Part shown: in pieces, positions 63,146-64,000 of the stretch | Numbering within the stretch: the stretch's first letter is position 1 | Layout: every line of letters starts with the position of its first letter | From: Acidobacteriota bacterium | GTDB taxonomy: Bacteria > Acidobacteriota > UBA6911 > JACQSX01 | DNA length: 64,000 nucleotides | Assembly: GCA_016211105.1 (NCBI GenBank) | Contig: JACQSX010000010.1 | Coordinates: 276,913 to 340,912, forward strand | Direction: 5' to 3' | Notes under the pieces: generated by a model | The model's input: the letters and a program-made list of their open reading frames with translations, nothing else | Database searches by the model: none | What the model was told of the DNA's origin: nothing | Translations under genes and position numbers: made by a program

Positions 63146-64000
63146 ATGAAGCGCGCAATACGGCTAGCACGCTGTGGCCGGAAAATCAGCGGGTCCGGAG
63201 TTCTTTTGTCCCTGATGCGGTTTTCCGTACTCCTCCTGCTCGCAGGATCCACATCGCCGTTGCTTGCCGTCACTATCGCGGGGACTGTATACATCGACGT
63301 AAATGGCAACGGCATCGCGGACGGTGCTGAGTGGGATGGACCTTCTCCCTTGCCTGGATGGACTATCTTCCTGGATACCGATAACGATGGGAGACTGGAT
63401 ACCGGCGAGACTTCCGTAACCACGGATCAAAACGGGGTCTTTGAGTTTTCAGGTCTGTCGCCCGGAACCTATAGAGTCCGAGAGGTGGTGCAATCGGGAT
63501 GGGAACAAACCACAACCAACCCATCTCCTGTCATTCTCCTTCTGCCGGGCTCAGAGGCAATCGTGCACTTTGGCGTCTTCAAGCTCATCCAGATCAGCGG
63601 AGTGAAGTTTGAGGACATCGACCTTGACAATAACAGAGATTCAGGGGAGTCGGGACTGCAAGGCTGGATGATTTTCATCGATAGCGACGACGACGGAAAC
63701 AAGGACTTGGGAGAGACTTCGGATACGACGGACTCCCTGGGCGCCTACACTTTCTCGAATGTGGGCCCTGGAACCTATAAGATCCGCGAGGTGGAAAATC
63801 AGCCGGGGTGGGATAATTCAACAAGTCCATATCACACGGTCGTAGCGTCCAGCGGTACGAATGTTACCGGCAAAGACTTTGGCAACTTCCGCTATGCCGC
63901 AGTCACAGGGCAAAAGTTCGAGGACATCGATGGAGACGGTGTCAAGGATGCTGGAGAACCGGGACTGCCAGGTTGGAGAATCTTCATCGACAAGTCAGAT
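63146..64000 (+). CDS. SdrD B-like repeat surface protein, 3' end beyond window
   Basis: Open frame of 285 codons from ATG 63146 to the last base, absent from the ORF track because no stop occurs. N-terminal signal MRFSVLLLLAGSTSPLLA; then three successive SdrD-B/prealbumin-like repeats, each with a calcium-type loop: YIDVNGNGIADGAEWDGPSP, FEDIDLDNNRDSGESGLQGW and FEDIDGDGVKDAGEPGLPGW, followed by GxYxFxxLxPGTYxVRE strands. Such proteins are secreted, calcium-stiffened adhesins or scaffolds; the rest of the protein and its anchor are unknown. No SD is evident, and the internal Met at 63215 is an alternative start. Confidence 0.8.
   Translation, partial: MKRAIRLARCGRKISGSGVLLSLMRFSVLLLLAGSTSPLLAVTIAGTVYIDVNGNGIADGAEWDGPSPLPGWTIFLDTDNDGRLDTGETSVTTDQNGVFEFSGLSPGTYRVREVVQSGWEQTTTNPSPVILLLPGSEAIVHFGVFKLIQISGVKFEDIDLDNNRDSGESGLQGWMIFIDSDDDGNKDLGETSDTTDSLGAYTFSNVGPGTYKIREVENQPGWDNSTSPYHTVVASSGTNVTGKDFGNFRYAAVTGQKFEDIDGDGVKDAGEPGLPGWRIFIDKSD

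Noticed and set aside
62937-63149. 70-codon plus-strand ORF before the SdrD-B gene
   Set aside because: No SD, no recognisable sequence, and it overlaps the start of a much better gene.

Overview
The window looks like part of a chromosome from a mesophilic, Gram-negative, polysaccharide-producing bacterium, most probably an Acidobacteriota member. Grounds: two Oar-like TonB-dependent receptors with a carboxypeptidase-regulatory N-terminus, many secreted repeat proteins, an outer-membrane lipoprotein and efflux apparatus, and dispersed palindromic repeats whose chance translations (SEPRPLGSG, PLAYARGSE) I recall from acidobacterial ORFs. The phylum call is inference; no rRNA or marker gene was seen, and no tRNA.

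Layout. 1-3848: 3' end of a TonB-dependent receptor and a convergent YncE-like secreted beta-propeller. 4020-14175: a phosphate regulon. phoB-phoR lie on the minus strand and pstS-pstC-pstA-pstB-phoU on the plus strand behind a convincing Pho-box promoter. Between them sit an AbrB/RelE-type toxin-antitoxin pair with a self-overlapping promoter and operator, and glgC. 14552-22378: a tripartite RND efflux operon (adaptor, pump, TolC-like channel), an RraA-family protein and a YheT-type hydrolase. 22376-23590: a cluster of non-coding inverted-repeat elements.

23589-53265 is a large surface-glycan region: one methyltransferase, six GT4 and one GT2 glycosyltransferases, two GT-C membrane glycosyltransferases each preceded by a small coiled-coil protein (a duplicated module), a right-handed beta-helix protein with a small AraC-type regulator, two giant secreted proteins with the same C-terminal repeat block, an alkaline-phosphatase-superfamily enzyme, a polyprenyl-phosphate sugar-1-phosphate transferase, and lgt. 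No Wzx flippase or Wzz/Wzc/Wza export proteins were seen, so assembly must be completed elsewhere. 53370-62553: two small unknown genes, a CxxCH-bearing beta-barrel protein coupled to a second secreted protein with a CxxxCH motif and a BACON domain, a full-length TonB receptor and an exported amidase. From 63146 to the end runs a truncated SdrD-B-repeat surface protein that the ORF track does not list.

The strongest unexplained signals are: several families of dispersed inverted-repeat elements that touch gene starts and stops; repeat-like in-frame insertions inside glycosyltransferases; the duplicated coiled-coil plus GT-C module; and a large exported protein with a degenerate zinc-peptidase-like QExxH motif.
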